From: Streptomyces sp. AC550_RSS872
GTDB taxonomy: Bacteria; Actinomycetota; Actinomycetes; Streptomycetales; Streptomycetaceae
Direction: 5' to 3'
DNA length: 64,000 bases
Assembly (NCBI RefSeq): GCF_019049285.1
Contig: NZ_JAGMUL010000036.1
Span: forward strand, 1-64,000
Positions 49,224-58,029 of the stretch are shown one piece after another; the stretch's first letter is position 1, and each line of letters begins with the position of its first letter. Under the pieces are notes generated by a model. It saw only the letters and a program-made list of their open reading frames with translations, had not been told where the DNA came from and searched no databases. A program made the translations under genes and the position numbers.

Positions 49224-50066
49224 ATGGGACTGACGGGGCTGACGGGACTGACCGCGAGGATCCGCACCCGGGACGGATGGGCCGTGTCGCACGCGGTCGT
49301 CACGGTGACCGACATGACCGGCACGCAGGTGCTGCGGGCGGAGGCGGACGCGGAAGGGGCCGTACGGGATGTGAACCCCCTGGCCCCGGGGGCGTACACC
49401 GTCATCGTCACCGCCGTCGGCTACGCGCCGGCCGCCGCGAGCGCGATCGTCACGGCGAGCGGACGGGCCGAGGTCGGCACGGTGACGCTGGCCCGGCAGG
49501 GCGGCACCGAACTGCCGCCGCCCGGACCGTGGACCATCGACCCTGCACACTCCAGCGTGGCCGCCGTCGCCCAGCACCTGGGGATCTCCAGCGTGCGGGG
49601 CCGTTTCACGCACTTCTCCGGCGCCATCGAGATCGCGCCGGACGACGTCACCAAGTCCCGCGTGGAGGCGGTGATCCGGGCCGACTCGATCGACACGGGC
49701 AACGACATGCGCGACGGGCATCTGAAGTCGCCGGACTTCCTGGACATCGAGCGGTACCCCGAGATCACCTACCGCTCGACGGGGGTCACGGCGGCCACGG
49801 GTTCCGACCGCTGGACGGTCCACGGCGAACTGGGCATGCACGGTGTCGTACGGCCCGTGGACCTGGACCTCGCCTACCTCGGTACGGGCGCCGACCCGTG
49901 GGGCGGGACCCGGGCGGCGTTCCGGGCGACGGCCGAGCTGCATAGGGATGACTTCGCCATGTCGTACAACCAGGTGGTTCAGGCGGGTATCGCGGCTATC
50001 GGGACGACGCTGAAGGTGGAACTGGACGTCCAGGCGGTGCAGGGGGAATCGCTGCCGCAGGCGTGA
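49224..50066 (+). CDS. YceI-domain protein with N-terminal carboxypeptidase-regulatory-like domain
   Basis: A 280-residue protein, MGLTGLTGLTARIRTRDGWA. Residues 1-90 form one CarboxypepD_reg-like sandwich (HAVVTVTDMTGTQVLRAEAD, PLAPGAYTVIVTAVGYAPA), like those fused to the exporter upstream. Residues 100-280 are a YceI lipocalin-type barrel (WTIDPAHSSVAAVAQHLGISSVRGRFTHFSG, FLDIERYPEITYRSTG, WTVHGELGMHGVVRPVDLDL). YceI binds isoprenoid-like ligands in homologues. No signal peptide. The preceding GGGAG is 8 bases before the ATG. Confidence 0.88.
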   Translation: MGLTGLTGLTARIRTRDGWAVSHAVVTVTDMTGTQVLRAEADAEGAVRDVNPLAPGAYTVIVTAVGYAPAAASAIVTASGRAEVGTVTLARQGGTELPPPGPWTIDPAHSSVAAVAQHLGISSVRGRFTHFSGAIEIAPDDVTKSRVEAVIRADSIDTGNDMRDGHLKSPDFLDIERYPEITYRSTGVTAATGSDRWTVHGELGMHGVVRPVDLDLAYLGTGADPWGGTRAAFRATAELHRDDFAMSYNQVVQAGIAAIGTTLKVELDVQAVQGESLPQA

Positions 50067-50096
50067 CGTGGCCGGTGATGACTCTTTGGGACCTGG

Positions 50097-50681
50097 TCAG
50101 CGTCGGCGGCTGTAACCGAAGAGGCGCGAGCGGGCCTCATCCGCGCTCGTTCCGAGGGCTGTCCCGATCGTGTCCCAGGACACCTCGTCGGTGTCCACGT
50201 TGTACGTGGCTTCCCGACTGATACGCAGGGTGATGCGCTCCAACCGGGCTACGGCCTTCAAGGCGGCCACCGGCGCGTCATCGGCGAGCGTACTCAGCCG
50301 TTCGTCCAACCGCTCCAACAAGTCGGCCAGGTCCTCGGGAAGGGGCACCGCCCGAGCCTCCACCTCGCGGATGTGCTCGGCCCAGTCCCTGTGCGGGCCC
50401 GGGCTGTCGGGGACATGAACGTACACGTGATCCCTCTCCACCCGGCTCCAGTCGATGGGATGCAGGGTGGTGCCGCGCCATCCGCACGAGCAGGCGCCTC
50501 GCAGGTCCGTCGCCAACGGCGCGCGGGACTCGCCGTCATACACCCACCAGTCGCTCGTCTCATGGAAGTTGGCGCCGCTGCCACTGTCGAAGAGCATCGG
50601 CTTCGGCTCGCTGCCGTCGGCCAGCACTGCCGCCGCCCTGCCCTCGTGGGTCTTGTGGAACTGCTCGGTCGTCCACCCCAT
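50097..50681 (-). CDS. Hypothetical protein
   Basis: A 194-residue protein from ATG 50681 (MGWTTEQFHKTHEGRAAAVL) behind GGAGGAG. It has RGACSCGWRGTTLHPIDWSRVERDHVYVHVPDSPGPHRDWAEHI with a C-x-C pair, then helical LPEDLADLLERLDERLSTLADDAPVAALKAVARLERI, and an end VSWDTIGTALGTSADEARSRLFGYSRRR that reads like a sigma-70 region 4 or HTH. This suggests DNA binding, but it is not certain. It is convergent with YceI and faces the DUF6879 remnant. Confidence 0.75.
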   Translation of the reverse strand: MGWTTEQFHKTHEGRAAAVLADGSEPKPMLFDSGSGANFHETSDWWVYDGESRAPLATDLRGACSCGWRGTTLHPIDWSRVERDHVYVHVPDSPGPHRDWAEHIREVEARAVPLPEDLADLLERLDERLSTLADDAPVAALKAVARLERITLRISREATYNVDTDEVSWDTIGTALGTSADEARSRLFGYSRRR

Positions 50682-50846
50682 GGCTCCTCCGCAGATTGTC
50701 GGGCGGCCGCGTGCGGTGCGGCTGGTCGCCTTCAACTACGGATACGGTAGGCGTACTTGCGCTCCGTGATCCCAGAATGCCCGGCACCTTGCTCGTGTGT
50801 TCGCCGACCAGTGCCGGGCGGTGCTGCCGGAGGGGACGCAGCCGTA

Positions 50847-51062
50847 GCGATCTCACCGGCCGTTCCGCCGTCCATCCGGAGATGCTCGAGGGGTACATGC
50901 GCTCCGACCGTCGATTCACCGCCTGGTAGAACGGCGTCCGCAACGGCCCCGCCGAGAGCGACCCGGAACGCCGGCCGTGGCTGCGGCTCATCGCCGACCT
51001 CTCTGCCCAGGGTGTCGAGGTACGTAGGGCGCGGATCGTGTCCCACAGGCGTAGGCACGGCA
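50847..51062 (+). pseudogene. DUF6879 gene remnant
   Basis: One frame reads GRSAVHPEMLEGYMRSDRRFTAW, TAG, NGVRNGPAESDPERRPWLRL, IADLSAQGVEVRRARIVSHRR. This follows the DUF6879 pattern (SAVHLEMRD-Y..., then the W...V-x-x-x-x-x-G-V-V-R-R-A-R-I-V-S motif) and stops where the partner part SEP-x-S-D-Y should begin. A premature TAG at 50927 and loss of both ends make it inactive. It lies just before the PPOX gene. Confidence 0.65.
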
Positions 51063-51102
51063 AGGGCAGGCTGAGCGGGCCGCCTGCCCCTAGGCTGGCG
51101 GT

Positions 51103-51573
51103 ATGGCACCGAACATCGCGACCAACACCCGCGTATCACTCGAAGAGCTGCTCGACTTCGTACGGCCTCGTCATCGCGCCCTGCTGCTGACCCGGCGGGC
51201 CGACGGCAGCCCGCAGGCCTCGCCGCTCACCTGCGGGGTCGACGACTCGGGGCGGATCGTGGTCTCCACGTACCCCGAACGGGCCAAGACACGGAACGCC
51301 AAGCGGGATCCCCGGGTGAGTGTCCTGGTCCTCAGCGACGACTGGGACGGGCCGTGGGTGCAGATCGACGGCTCCGCCGAAGTGATCGACTCGCCGGAGT
51401 CCGTGGAGCCGCTCGTGGAGTACTTCCGGAACATCTCGGGGGAGCATCCGGACTGGGACGAATACCGGGCGGCGATGGTGAAGCAGGGGAAGTCGATCAT
51501 CCGTGTCACGCCGCAGAAGTGGGGCCCGGTAGCCACTGGCGGCTTCCCGGCACGGCTGGTGTCCGAGGGCTAG
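51103..51573 (+). CDS. F420-/flavin-dependent PPOX-family protein
   Basis: A 156-residue split-barrel protein, MAPNIATNTRVSLEELLDFV. The fold motifs are LLLTRRADGSPQASPLTCGVDDSGRIVVSTYPERAKTRNAKRDPRVSVLVLSDDWDGPWVQIDGSAEVID and IIRVTPQKWGPVATGGFP. Such actinobacterial PPOX (Rv1155-type) proteins use F420 as cofactor in redox reactions on small molecules; the R-x-A-K-T-R-N motif is their mark. ATG 51103. It is monocistronic, directly after the DUF6879 remnant. Confidence 0.92.
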   Translation: MAPNIATNTRVSLEELLDFVRPRHRALLLTRRADGSPQASPLTCGVDDSGRIVVSTYPERAKTRNAKRDPRVSVLVLSDDWDGPWVQIDGSAEVIDSPESVEPLVEYFRNISGEHPDWDEYRAAMVKQGKSIIRVTPQKWGPVATGGFPARLVSEG

Positions 51574-51744
51574 TCACCGCCGCCCGACACCACTCGACGG
51601 ACGGCGTCCGGCGCAGCGCTCCGAAGCCTGCGAAGCAGTGCGAGGAACGCAGAAAGAAAGGGGCCCGGGAACTCGGCGGGTGCGGGCCGTCCGGCGACTG
51701 CGGGTTCGTTGTGGCTGGTCGCGCCCACGCGGCGGAGCCGCAGA

Positions 51745-52530
51745 TCAGGCAGAGCCCCGCGCCTCTGACGGGCCGCTTCGCGCCACCATCGCCTCGATGC
51801 CCGCGACCAACAGGTCCAGGGCGAACTCGAAGTCCCTCTCCCACATCTCCTCGACCGTGTTGCCGCCCCGGGCCGCCATGAGCTCCGCGGAGTCCTGGAC
51901 GATGTCGGCGGTGTCCGGGGCCTGGGTCACCGCGCTCATGGCGTGCTGGAAGTAGGTGTCCGGGGTCATGCCGAAGGCGGCGCTGCGGGTGATGAAGTGG
52001 CCCTCCATCGTGCCGAAGCCGTAGACGAACTGGAAGACGGCGGAGATGGCGGCCACCAGGCCGTGCGCGGGCAGGCCCGTCCTGCGGATGACGCGCTGGA
52101 CGAGGCGGGAGAACGCGAGGCTGTTCGGGCCGATGTTGACGTAGGTGCCGATCAGCGGCGACAGCCACGGGTGGCGGACCAGCAGGTCGCGGTATCCGCG
52201 GGCCAGCGCGCGCAGTTGGTCCTGCCAGTCCTCGTCCGTCTCCGGGTCGGGCAGCGTCAGTTCGCCGAAGGCGGCGTCGAGGGCGAGTTCGAGGAGGTCG
52301 TCCTTGGTGTCGACGTACCAGTACACGGACATCGCGGTGACGTTCAGCTCGGCGGCCAGCCGCCGCATGGAGAACTTGGCCAGCCCGTCCGTGTCCAGCA
52401 GTCGCATGGTCACCTCGGTGATCCGCTCCCGGTCGAGCCCGGAGGGCTGGCTGCCCCCGCGCCCCCCGCGCCGCTCCTTGCCCTCCAGCCAGACGCTGGC
52501 CCGCGCGGCCTCCCGACCTGCCCTAGCCAT
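51745..52530 (-). CDS. TetR-family regulator
   Basis: A 261-residue regulator starting MARAGREAARASVWLEGKER. The HTH is at about 33-78 (LDRERITEVTMRLLDTDGLAKFSMRRLAAELNVTAMSVYWYVDTKDDLLELAL), and the C-terminal TetR_C_1 sensor follows (WLSPLIGTYVNIGPNSLAFSRLVQRVIRR, GHFITRSAAFGMTPDTYFQH). It lies 152 bases after the MFS exporter, same strand, and may be its repressor; the candidate operators are in front of the exporter gene. Confidence 0.92.
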   Translation of the reverse strand: MARAGREAARASVWLEGKERRGGRGGSQPSGLDRERITEVTMRLLDTDGLAKFSMRRLAAELNVTAMSVYWYVDTKDDLLELALDAAFGELTLPDPETDEDWQDQLRALARGYRDLLVRHPWLSPLIGTYVNIGPNSLAFSRLVQRVIRRTGLPAHGLVAAISAVFQFVYGFGTMEGHFITRSAAFGMTPDTYFQHAMSAVTQAPDTADIVQDSAELMAARGGNTVEEMWERDFEFALDLLVAGIEAMVARSGPSEARGSA

Positions 52531-52682
52531 GGCGCACCTTCCTAGACTCCGCTGACTGATCAAGATGCTATGCGGCAACGCCCTCAAGGGGCACGGGGGC
52601 TGTATCGATATGCGGTTCCGCCGCGTGGGCGCGATCAACCACACACGCCCCGCAGCTGCCAACAACCGTATGACCCGAGCTC

Positions 52683-54188
52683 TTAGGCGATGTCTGCCCT
52701 CTCAGCCCGCCGCAACAACGCCCAGGCGACCAACCCACCGAGCAACACCGCCAACGCCCCGACCAGCAAACTGGTCTCCAGCCCAGAGGAGAACGCGTCC
52801 AGAATCCGCCCCCTCTCGCTCTCGCCGTCCGCCAAGGCCAACGCGCCCGGCAGGGACCCCGCCGCCACCGGAATCAACGCCGTGAACCGAGAGTTGAGCA
52901 ACGCCCCCAACACGGCGACCCCCAACCCCGTGCCGAACTCCGCCACCGTCCCGTTGATCCCCCCGCCGACCCCCGCCTTCTCCGGCGGAATCGCGCTCAT
53001 GATCGCGTGTGACATCGCCGGACTCGCCACCGCCGCGCCGGTCCCGATCAGCACCAACCCCAGCAGCGTGCCGGTGTAACCGCCGGAGGCCACCGTCGCG
53101 ATGGAGGCCAGGCCCGCCGCCATCACCGCCATGCCGAGCCCGATGGCGAGCGGGGCGCCCAGCCGGACCGCCCACTTCGCCGCCACGCCGGTGAAGTTCA
53201 GCGCCACGATCATCAGGGCCAGCGGGGCCGTCCGCAGCCCGGCCTCCAGTGGCTCGTAGCCGAGCACGAACTGCATGTGCTGGGTGAGCAGGAAGAGCGA
53301 GCCGCCCATGCCGAAGGTGATCAGCACACCTCCCGAGACGGCGCCCGTGAACTGCCGGTTCCTGAAGAAGTGCATGTCGATCATGGGGTACGGGATCCGG
53401 CTCTCCCAGTACCCGAAGGCGACCAGCACGACGATGGCCACGGCCGCCGTCAGCAGGACCTGGCCGGACATCCAGCCGTGCTCGGGTCCGGAGATGATCG
53501 CGAACACCAGGGAGGCCATACCGATCGTGGAGAGCACGGCACCCAGCAGGTCGGGACGGTCGCCCTGCGGGTTCTTGGACTCCGGGACGAGCACCACGAC
53601 GGCCACCAGCGCGAGCGCCGCGACCGGGATGTTGATCAGGAAGATCGCGCCCCACCAGAAGTGGTCCAGCATGAAGCCGCCCACCAGCGGGCCGGCGGCG
53701 AAGCCCAGCGAGTTCACGGCGGCCCAGACGCCGATCGCCTTCGGCTGTTCCTCCGGCGTGAAGATCTGGATCGCCACGGCCAGGACGGTGGTCATCAGCA
53801 GCGCGCCGCCGACGCCCATCCCGGCCCGCGCCGCGATCAACTGGCCGGTCGAGTCGGCGAGGCCGGCCACGAGCGAGCCCACGCCGAACAGCGCCAGGCC
53901 CGCGGCCAGCATCTTCTTACGGCCGTAGCGGTCGGCCGCGCTGCCCGCCGTGAGCAGCAGGCCCGACTGCACCAGCGAATAGGCGTTGATCATCCACTGG
54001 ATGTCGGAGGTGGCCGCGCCCAGTTCGCGGGTGAGCGAGGGGATCGCCACGTTCAGGACGGTGTTGTCGAGGACCACGGTGAGCACGGCGAGGCAGAGGA
54101 CACCGAGGATGAGCCAGCGTTGTGGGTGGCCGCCCGGAGCCTCGGGCTGCGGCTGGGCCGGGGCCTGTTCCTGGGGGGATGTCGTCAT
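52683..54188 (-). CDS. DHA2-type MFS multidrug exporter
   Basis: A 501-residue, 14-helix drug:H+ antiporter. The ATG at 54188 (MTTSPQEQAPAQPQPEAPGG) was preferred to an upstream frame that crosses the operators. Motifs: LDNTVLNVAIPSLTRELGAATSDIQWMINAY, motif A GSAADRYGRKKML, motif C-like LAVAIQIFTPEEQPKAIGVWAAVNSLGFAAGPLVGGFM. The end (LVAWALLRRAERADIA) is cytoplasmic. It probably exports a toxic compound; regulation by the TetR protein is likely. Confidence 0.95.
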   Translation of the reverse strand: MTTSPQEQAPAQPQPEAPGGHPQRWLILGVLCLAVLTVVLDNTVLNVAIPSLTRELGAATSDIQWMINAYSLVQSGLLLTAGSAADRYGRKKMLAAGLALFGVGSLVAGLADSTGQLIAARAGMGVGGALLMTTVLAVAIQIFTPEEQPKAIGVWAAVNSLGFAAGPLVGGFMLDHFWWGAIFLINIPVAALALVAVVVLVPESKNPQGDRPDLLGAVLSTIGMASLVFAIISGPEHGWMSGQVLLTAAVAIVVLVAFGYWESRIPYPMIDMHFFRNRQFTGAVSGGVLITFGMGGSLFLLTQHMQFVLGYEPLEAGLRTAPLALMIVALNFTGVAAKWAVRLGAPLAIGLGMAVMAAGLASIATVASGGYTGTLLGLVLIGTGAAVASPAMSHAIMSAIPPEKAGVGGGINGTVAEFGTGLGVAVLGALLNSRFTALIPVAAGSLPGALALADGESERGRILDAFSSGLETSLLVGALAVLLGGLVAWALLRRAERADIA

Positions 54189-54195
54189 GTTGTAC

Positions 54196-54268
54196 ACCGT
54201 AAGGCAATCCCTATACGCCGTACAATGCGTTTTCTCGCCGTACGGCACGCGCTCTCTCGCCGTACGGC
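54196..54268. promoter_or_regulatory. Phased array of GCCGTACGGC-type operators before the MFS gene
   Basis: Two perfect palindromes GCCGTACGGC (54237-54246 and 54259-54268) and two degenerate copies, GCCGTACAAT (54217-54226) and ACCGTAAGGC (54196-54205), start 21, 20 and 22 bases apart, about two helical turns each. They fill the space between the MFS start (54188) and the next gene, so all four copies face one side of the helix. Confidence 0.55.
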
Positions 54269-54338
54269 AAAGGCGGTGGCCCGGGGCGTGTGTGGGCCCC
54301 GGGCCACCGCCCTTCCGCTGCGCCCGCTCAGCGAACCG

Positions 54339-56525
54339 TCAGCTGGCGCTCTTCGGCTGCGTCAGGTCGTAGAACGTCGTGCCGTCGACCGTCACCGACT
54401 CGAAGTTCTCCTGGATCCAGGAGCTGATCTGCGAGGACGTGCCGTTGCCGCTGCCGCCCATGCCGCCGCCCCTGCCGCCGCCCCTCGCGATGAAGTAGTG
54501 GATCTTGCCGTCCTCCACGTACTTCTTGAACTCGGCGAGCGTGGGGGACGGGTCGGTGCCGTTGAAGCCGCCGATCGCCATCACCGGGGCGCCGGTGGAG
54601 AGCTGGTAGCTCGCGGCGTTCTGGGCGCCGACGGCCGCGGCCGCCCAGGTGTAGTCACCCTCGTTCTTCTCCAGGAGCGCCTTGGCCTCGTCGCTGACGC
54701 TGGCGCCGTTGATCAGGCCGCCCATGCCGCCGCCGTCGCCCGTGCCGCGACCGGGCATCGCGCCCTGTTGGTTGTTCTGGCCGGGCATACCGCCGCCGGG
54801 GAAGCCGTTGCCGTCCTGCTGGTTCCGGCCGCCCTGCTGGTTGTTCTGCTGGTTGTTCCGGCCCGGCTGGTTCTGGCCCGGCTGGTTCTGGCCCGGCGTG
54901 CCGCCGCCGGGGCCGCCGCCACCGCCCGGGCCGCCACGGCCGCCCGACACGGCGGGGCCGGCCGTCACGATCGAGCCGGTGTGGCCCTCGTTCACCGTCG
55001 TGAGGGTGTACGCGGCCGGGCCGGCCAGCGCGGCGGTGAGGCTCAGGCCGACGACGCCCATGGTCAGTCGACGGCCGAGCTTGCTTGCGAAGATCAGGCC
55101 CAGTGCCGCTACCAGACCGCCGGCCAGGACGACCCACTTCAGCCAGGGCAGGTAGTCGGAGGAGCGGTTGAGCAGGACGTAGCCCCAGACCGCGGTGGCC
55201 GTCATCGCGGCCGCGAGGCTCAGCGACGCCCGGACCTTGTCACGCTTCTCCCAGAGCAGCGCCGCGCCCATACCGATCAGCGGGGCGATGTAGGGGGCGA
55301 GGGCGACGGTGTAGTACTCGTGGAAGATGCCCCGCATGTAGCTGAAGACCAGCATGGTCGTGATCAGCGCGCCGCCCCAGACGAGGAACGAACCGCGGGT
55401 CACGGACGTACGGCGGGCCTTGCGCGTGGCTACCAGGGCCGCGGTCAGCAGGATCAGCGCGGCCGGGATCAGCCAGGAGATCTGGCCGCCGATGGACGAG
55501 CTGAACAGGCGGTCCCAGCCGGTCTCGCCCCAGTTGCCGCCGCCGTTTCCGCCACCGCGGCCACCGCCACCGCCGACGCTGCCGGTCTCCTCGCCGTTGA
55601 GCCGGCCGAGGCCGTTGTAGCCGAAGGTCAGTTCAAGGAAGGAGTTGTTCTGCGAGCCGCCGATGTAGGGGCGGGAGGAAGCGGGCCACAGTTCGACGAT
55701 CGCGACCCACCAGCCGCCGGAGACGACGATCGCGGCAAGGCCCGCGGCCAGCTGACCGACGCGCTTCTTCACCGGCACCGGTGCGCAGACCGCGTACACG
55801 ATCGCGAGCGGCGGCAGGATCAGGAAGGCCTGGAGGGTCTTGGCGAGGAACGCGAAGCCGATCGCGGCACCGGCCCACACCAGCCACTTGGTACGACCGT
55901 CCTCCAGAGCCCGGATGACGAGGTAGCAGGCCACGGCCATCAGCAGGGCCAGCATCGCGTCCGGGTTGTTAAACCGGAACATCAGCGCCGCGACGGGCGT
56001 GAGCGCGAGCACCGCGCCCGAGATCAGACCGGCCGCGGGGCCGAACCGGCGGCGTACGGCCGCGTACACCACGGCCACCGTGCCGACGCCCATGAGGACC
56101 TCGGGGAGCAGGATCGCCCAGGAGTGCAGGCCGAAGAGGCGCACCGACAGGACCATCGGCCACAGGGAGGCCGGGGGCTTGTCGACGGTGATGGCGTTCG
56201 CCGCGTCCAGCGAGCCGAAGAAGAAGGCCTTCCAGGACTGGCTGCCGGCCTGGACGGCCGCCGAGTAGAAGGAGTTGGCGTAGCCGGAGGCGCTGATGTT
56301 GTAGAGGTAGAGGAGGAGCGTGGCGAGGAGGAGTCCGAGGAAGGCCGGGCGGGCCCAGCGGGGGTCCTCGGGGCGGCCGCGCCACAGCCGGCGTACGAAG
56401 GGCTGCTCGGGTTCGCCGGCGTCGGGCGCCGGAGCGGCCGGCGAGGGCGGCGTGGGCGGGCCCCAGGTGTCGGGGTTCCCACCTCTGTCGTGGTGCGTCG
56501 TCGTCTGGTCGTAGTGGACGGTCAT
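54339..56525 (-). CDS. GT39-type membrane glycosyltransferase with Gly/Asn-rich loop
   Basis: A 728-residue protein, MTVHYDQTTTHHDRGGNPDT. It has about 11-12 transmembrane helices, the acidic DANA-x-x-x-D-K pattern in DAANAITVDKPP near the first external loop (as in ArnT/PMT enzymes), FLAKTLQAFLILPP, and EYYTVALAPYIAPLIG. A hydrophilic region (565-665) is very rich in Gly, Asn and Gln (GQNQPGQNQPGRNNQQNNQQG). The C-terminal soluble domain (VMAIGGFNGTDPSPTLAEFKKYVEDGKIHYFIARGG) is typical for Streptomyces members. It transfers a lipid-linked sugar. Its ATG overlaps the GT2 stop by 4 bases (ATGA). Confidence 0.93.
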   Translation of the reverse strand: MTVHYDQTTTHHDRGGNPDTWGPPTPPSPAAPAPDAGEPEQPFVRRLWRGRPEDPRWARPAFLGLLLATLLLYLYNISASGYANSFYSAAVQAGSQSWKAFFFGSLDAANAITVDKPPASLWPMVLSVRLFGLHSWAILLPEVLMGVGTVAVVYAAVRRRFGPAAGLISGAVLALTPVAALMFRFNNPDAMLALLMAVACYLVIRALEDGRTKWLVWAGAAIGFAFLAKTLQAFLILPPLAIVYAVCAPVPVKKRVGQLAAGLAAIVVSGGWWVAIVELWPASSRPYIGGSQNNSFLELTFGYNGLGRLNGEETGSVGGGGGRGGGNGGGNWGETGWDRLFSSSIGGQISWLIPAALILLTAALVATRKARRTSVTRGSFLVWGGALITTMLVFSYMRGIFHEYYTVALAPYIAPLIGMGAALLWEKRDKVRASLSLAAAMTATAVWGYVLLNRSSDYLPWLKWVVLAGGLVAALGLIFASKLGRRLTMGVVGLSLTAALAGPAAYTLTTVNEGHTGSIVTAGPAVSGGRGGPGGGGGPGGGTPGQNQPGQNQPGRNNQQNNQQGGRNQQDGNGFPGGGMPGQNNQQGAMPGRGTGDGGGMGGLINGASVSDEAKALLEKNEGDYTWAAAAVGAQNAASYQLSTGAPVMAIGGFNGTDPSPTLAEFKKYVEDGKIHYFIARGGGRGGGMGGSGNGTSSQISSWIQENFESVTVDGTTFYDLTQPKSAS

Positions 56526-58015
56526 CGGGAGTCCCTCGAGTCGGTGTCGTGCGGGCACACCCGCTGAAGCTGCACGGTGGCGTCCCGCCAGGTGCCGTCC
56601 GCGGCCGCACCGGCGCGGAACTGGGCTGTGTCGTACGGGTACTGAGGCGTGCGCTGCGGCAACGGGCCGTAGGGCGCCGGGATCTGCCGGGTGGAGTAGG
56701 TGGGCGAGGACGGGTTGTGCGAGGCGAGCACCCTTGAGTCGTTGTCGCCGTCCCCGTTGCCGTCGCCATTGCCGTCGCCGCGGTCCGGGAACACCCACGC
56801 CCGGAAGAGCAGGAAGCGCAGCACCGTTGCCGCGAGGTTGGCGGCGATGAGGACCGCGAGTTCGGTGGAGTGCGCGGGGTCGCTGCCGGCCGCGTTCAGG
56901 GCGGCGAGCGAACCGCTGGTCAGGGCGAGGCCGATACCGAAGACGACCAGGCCCTGCGCCTGGTGCCGTACGGCGCCGCCGGGGCCGCGCACTCCGAAGG
57001 TGAGGCGCCGGTTGGCGGCCGTGTTGGCGATCGCGGAGACCAGCAGGGCGAGCGCGTTGGCGGTCTGCGAGCCGGTGAAGACGCGGAAGCCGCTGTAGAG
57101 GAGGAGGTAGAACAGGGTGGACAGGGCGCCGACGACACAGAAGCCGACGAGCTGACGGGCCAGGCCCTTGGGTACGTCCTTGATCTCGCGGTCGCGCGGG
57201 TCGTCGCCGAAGGGCCGGGCGAGCCGGTCCAGCGGCAGCGAACCGGTGGCGAGCGCCCTGCCGACCCGCCACATGCCCTTGAGGTCGTCGGTCGCCGTCT
57301 TCACGATGTGGACCGTGGAATCGGGGTCGTCGACCCAGTCGACCGGTACCTCGTGGATCCGCAGCCCCGCGCGCTCGGCGAGCACCAGCATCTCCGTGTC
57401 GAAGAACCAGCCGCTGTCCTCGACGAGCGGCAGCAGCACCTGCGCGACATCGCGCCGTATGGCCTTGAATCCGCACTGGGCGTCCGAGAAGCGGGCCTGG
57501 AGCGAGCCGCGCAGGACGAGGTTGTAGGCCCGGCTGATGAACTCGCGCTTGGGCCCGCGTACTACGCGGGAGGAGCGGGCGAGCCGGGAGCCGATCGCGA
57601 GGTCGGAGTGGCCCGAGATCAGCGGGGCCACCAGGGGGAGGAGGGCGTTGAGGTCGGTGGACAGGTCCACGTCCATGTAGGCGAGGATCGGGGCGTCCGA
57701 GACGGACCAGACGGTCCGCAGCGCCCGGCCACGGCCCTTCTGCTCCAGCCGGAAGGCCCTGACCTCCGGGAGCTCCGCCTCCAGCCGCTGCGACACCTGG
57801 GGGGTGGTGTCCGTCGACGCGTTGTCCGCGATCGTGATGCGGAACGCGTACGGGAAGGTGCGCTTGAGGTGATCACGCAGTCTCAGCACACACGGCTGGA
57901 GGTCCTTCTCCTCGTTGTAGACGGGGATCACTACGTCCAGGACAGGCGTACCGGCGTCGCCGGCCGGGAGGTGCTCCCGCGACGGCAGGGCGCCGGGAGA
58001 AGAGTCGGTTCGCAT
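56522..58015 (-). CDS. GT2 glycosyltransferase fused to GtrA-like membrane domain
   Basis: A 497-residue protein, MRTDSSPGALPSREHLPAGD. The N-terminal GT2 domain (about 25-270) is dolichol-phosphate-mannose-synthase-like: LDVVIPVYNEEKDLQPCV, ITIADNASTDTTP, AYMDVDLSTDLNALLPL, and GFKAIRR with WFFDTEMLVLAER. Four helices of GtrA (VGFCVVGALSTLFYLLL onward, 305-430) follow. It should make and flip a polyprenyl-phosphate sugar, which the neighbouring GT39 then uses. The tail holds an NGDGNGDGDN run. Its stop overlaps the GT39 start. Confidence 0.93.
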   Translation of the reverse strand: MRTDSSPGALPSREHLPAGDAGTPVLDVVIPVYNEEKDLQPCVLRLRDHLKRTFPYAFRITIADNASTDTTPQVSQRLEAELPEVRAFRLEQKGRGRALRTVWSVSDAPILAYMDVDLSTDLNALLPLVAPLISGHSDLAIGSRLARSSRVVRGPKREFISRAYNLVLRGSLQARFSDAQCGFKAIRRDVAQVLLPLVEDSGWFFDTEMLVLAERAGLRIHEVPVDWVDDPDSTVHIVKTATDDLKGMWRVGRALATGSLPLDRLARPFGDDPRDREIKDVPKGLARQLVGFCVVGALSTLFYLLLYSGFRVFTGSQTANALALLVSAIANTAANRRLTFGVRGPGGAVRHQAQGLVVFGIGLALTSGSLAALNAAGSDPAHSTELAVLIAANLAATVLRFLLFRAWVFPDRGDGNGDGNGDGDNDSRVLASHNPSSPTYSTRQIPAPYGPLPQRTPQYPYDTAQFRAGAAADGTWRDATVQLQRVCPHDTDSRDSR

Positions 58016-58029
58016 GGGACCGACTTTTG

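Noticed and set aside
53277..56567. A plus-strand open frame of nearly 1100 codons opposite the MFS and GT39 genes
   Set aside because: It is antisense to well-conserved membrane proteins; its composition (Gly/Arg/Asp/His/Gln-rich) and lack of domains are what high-GC antisense frames look like.
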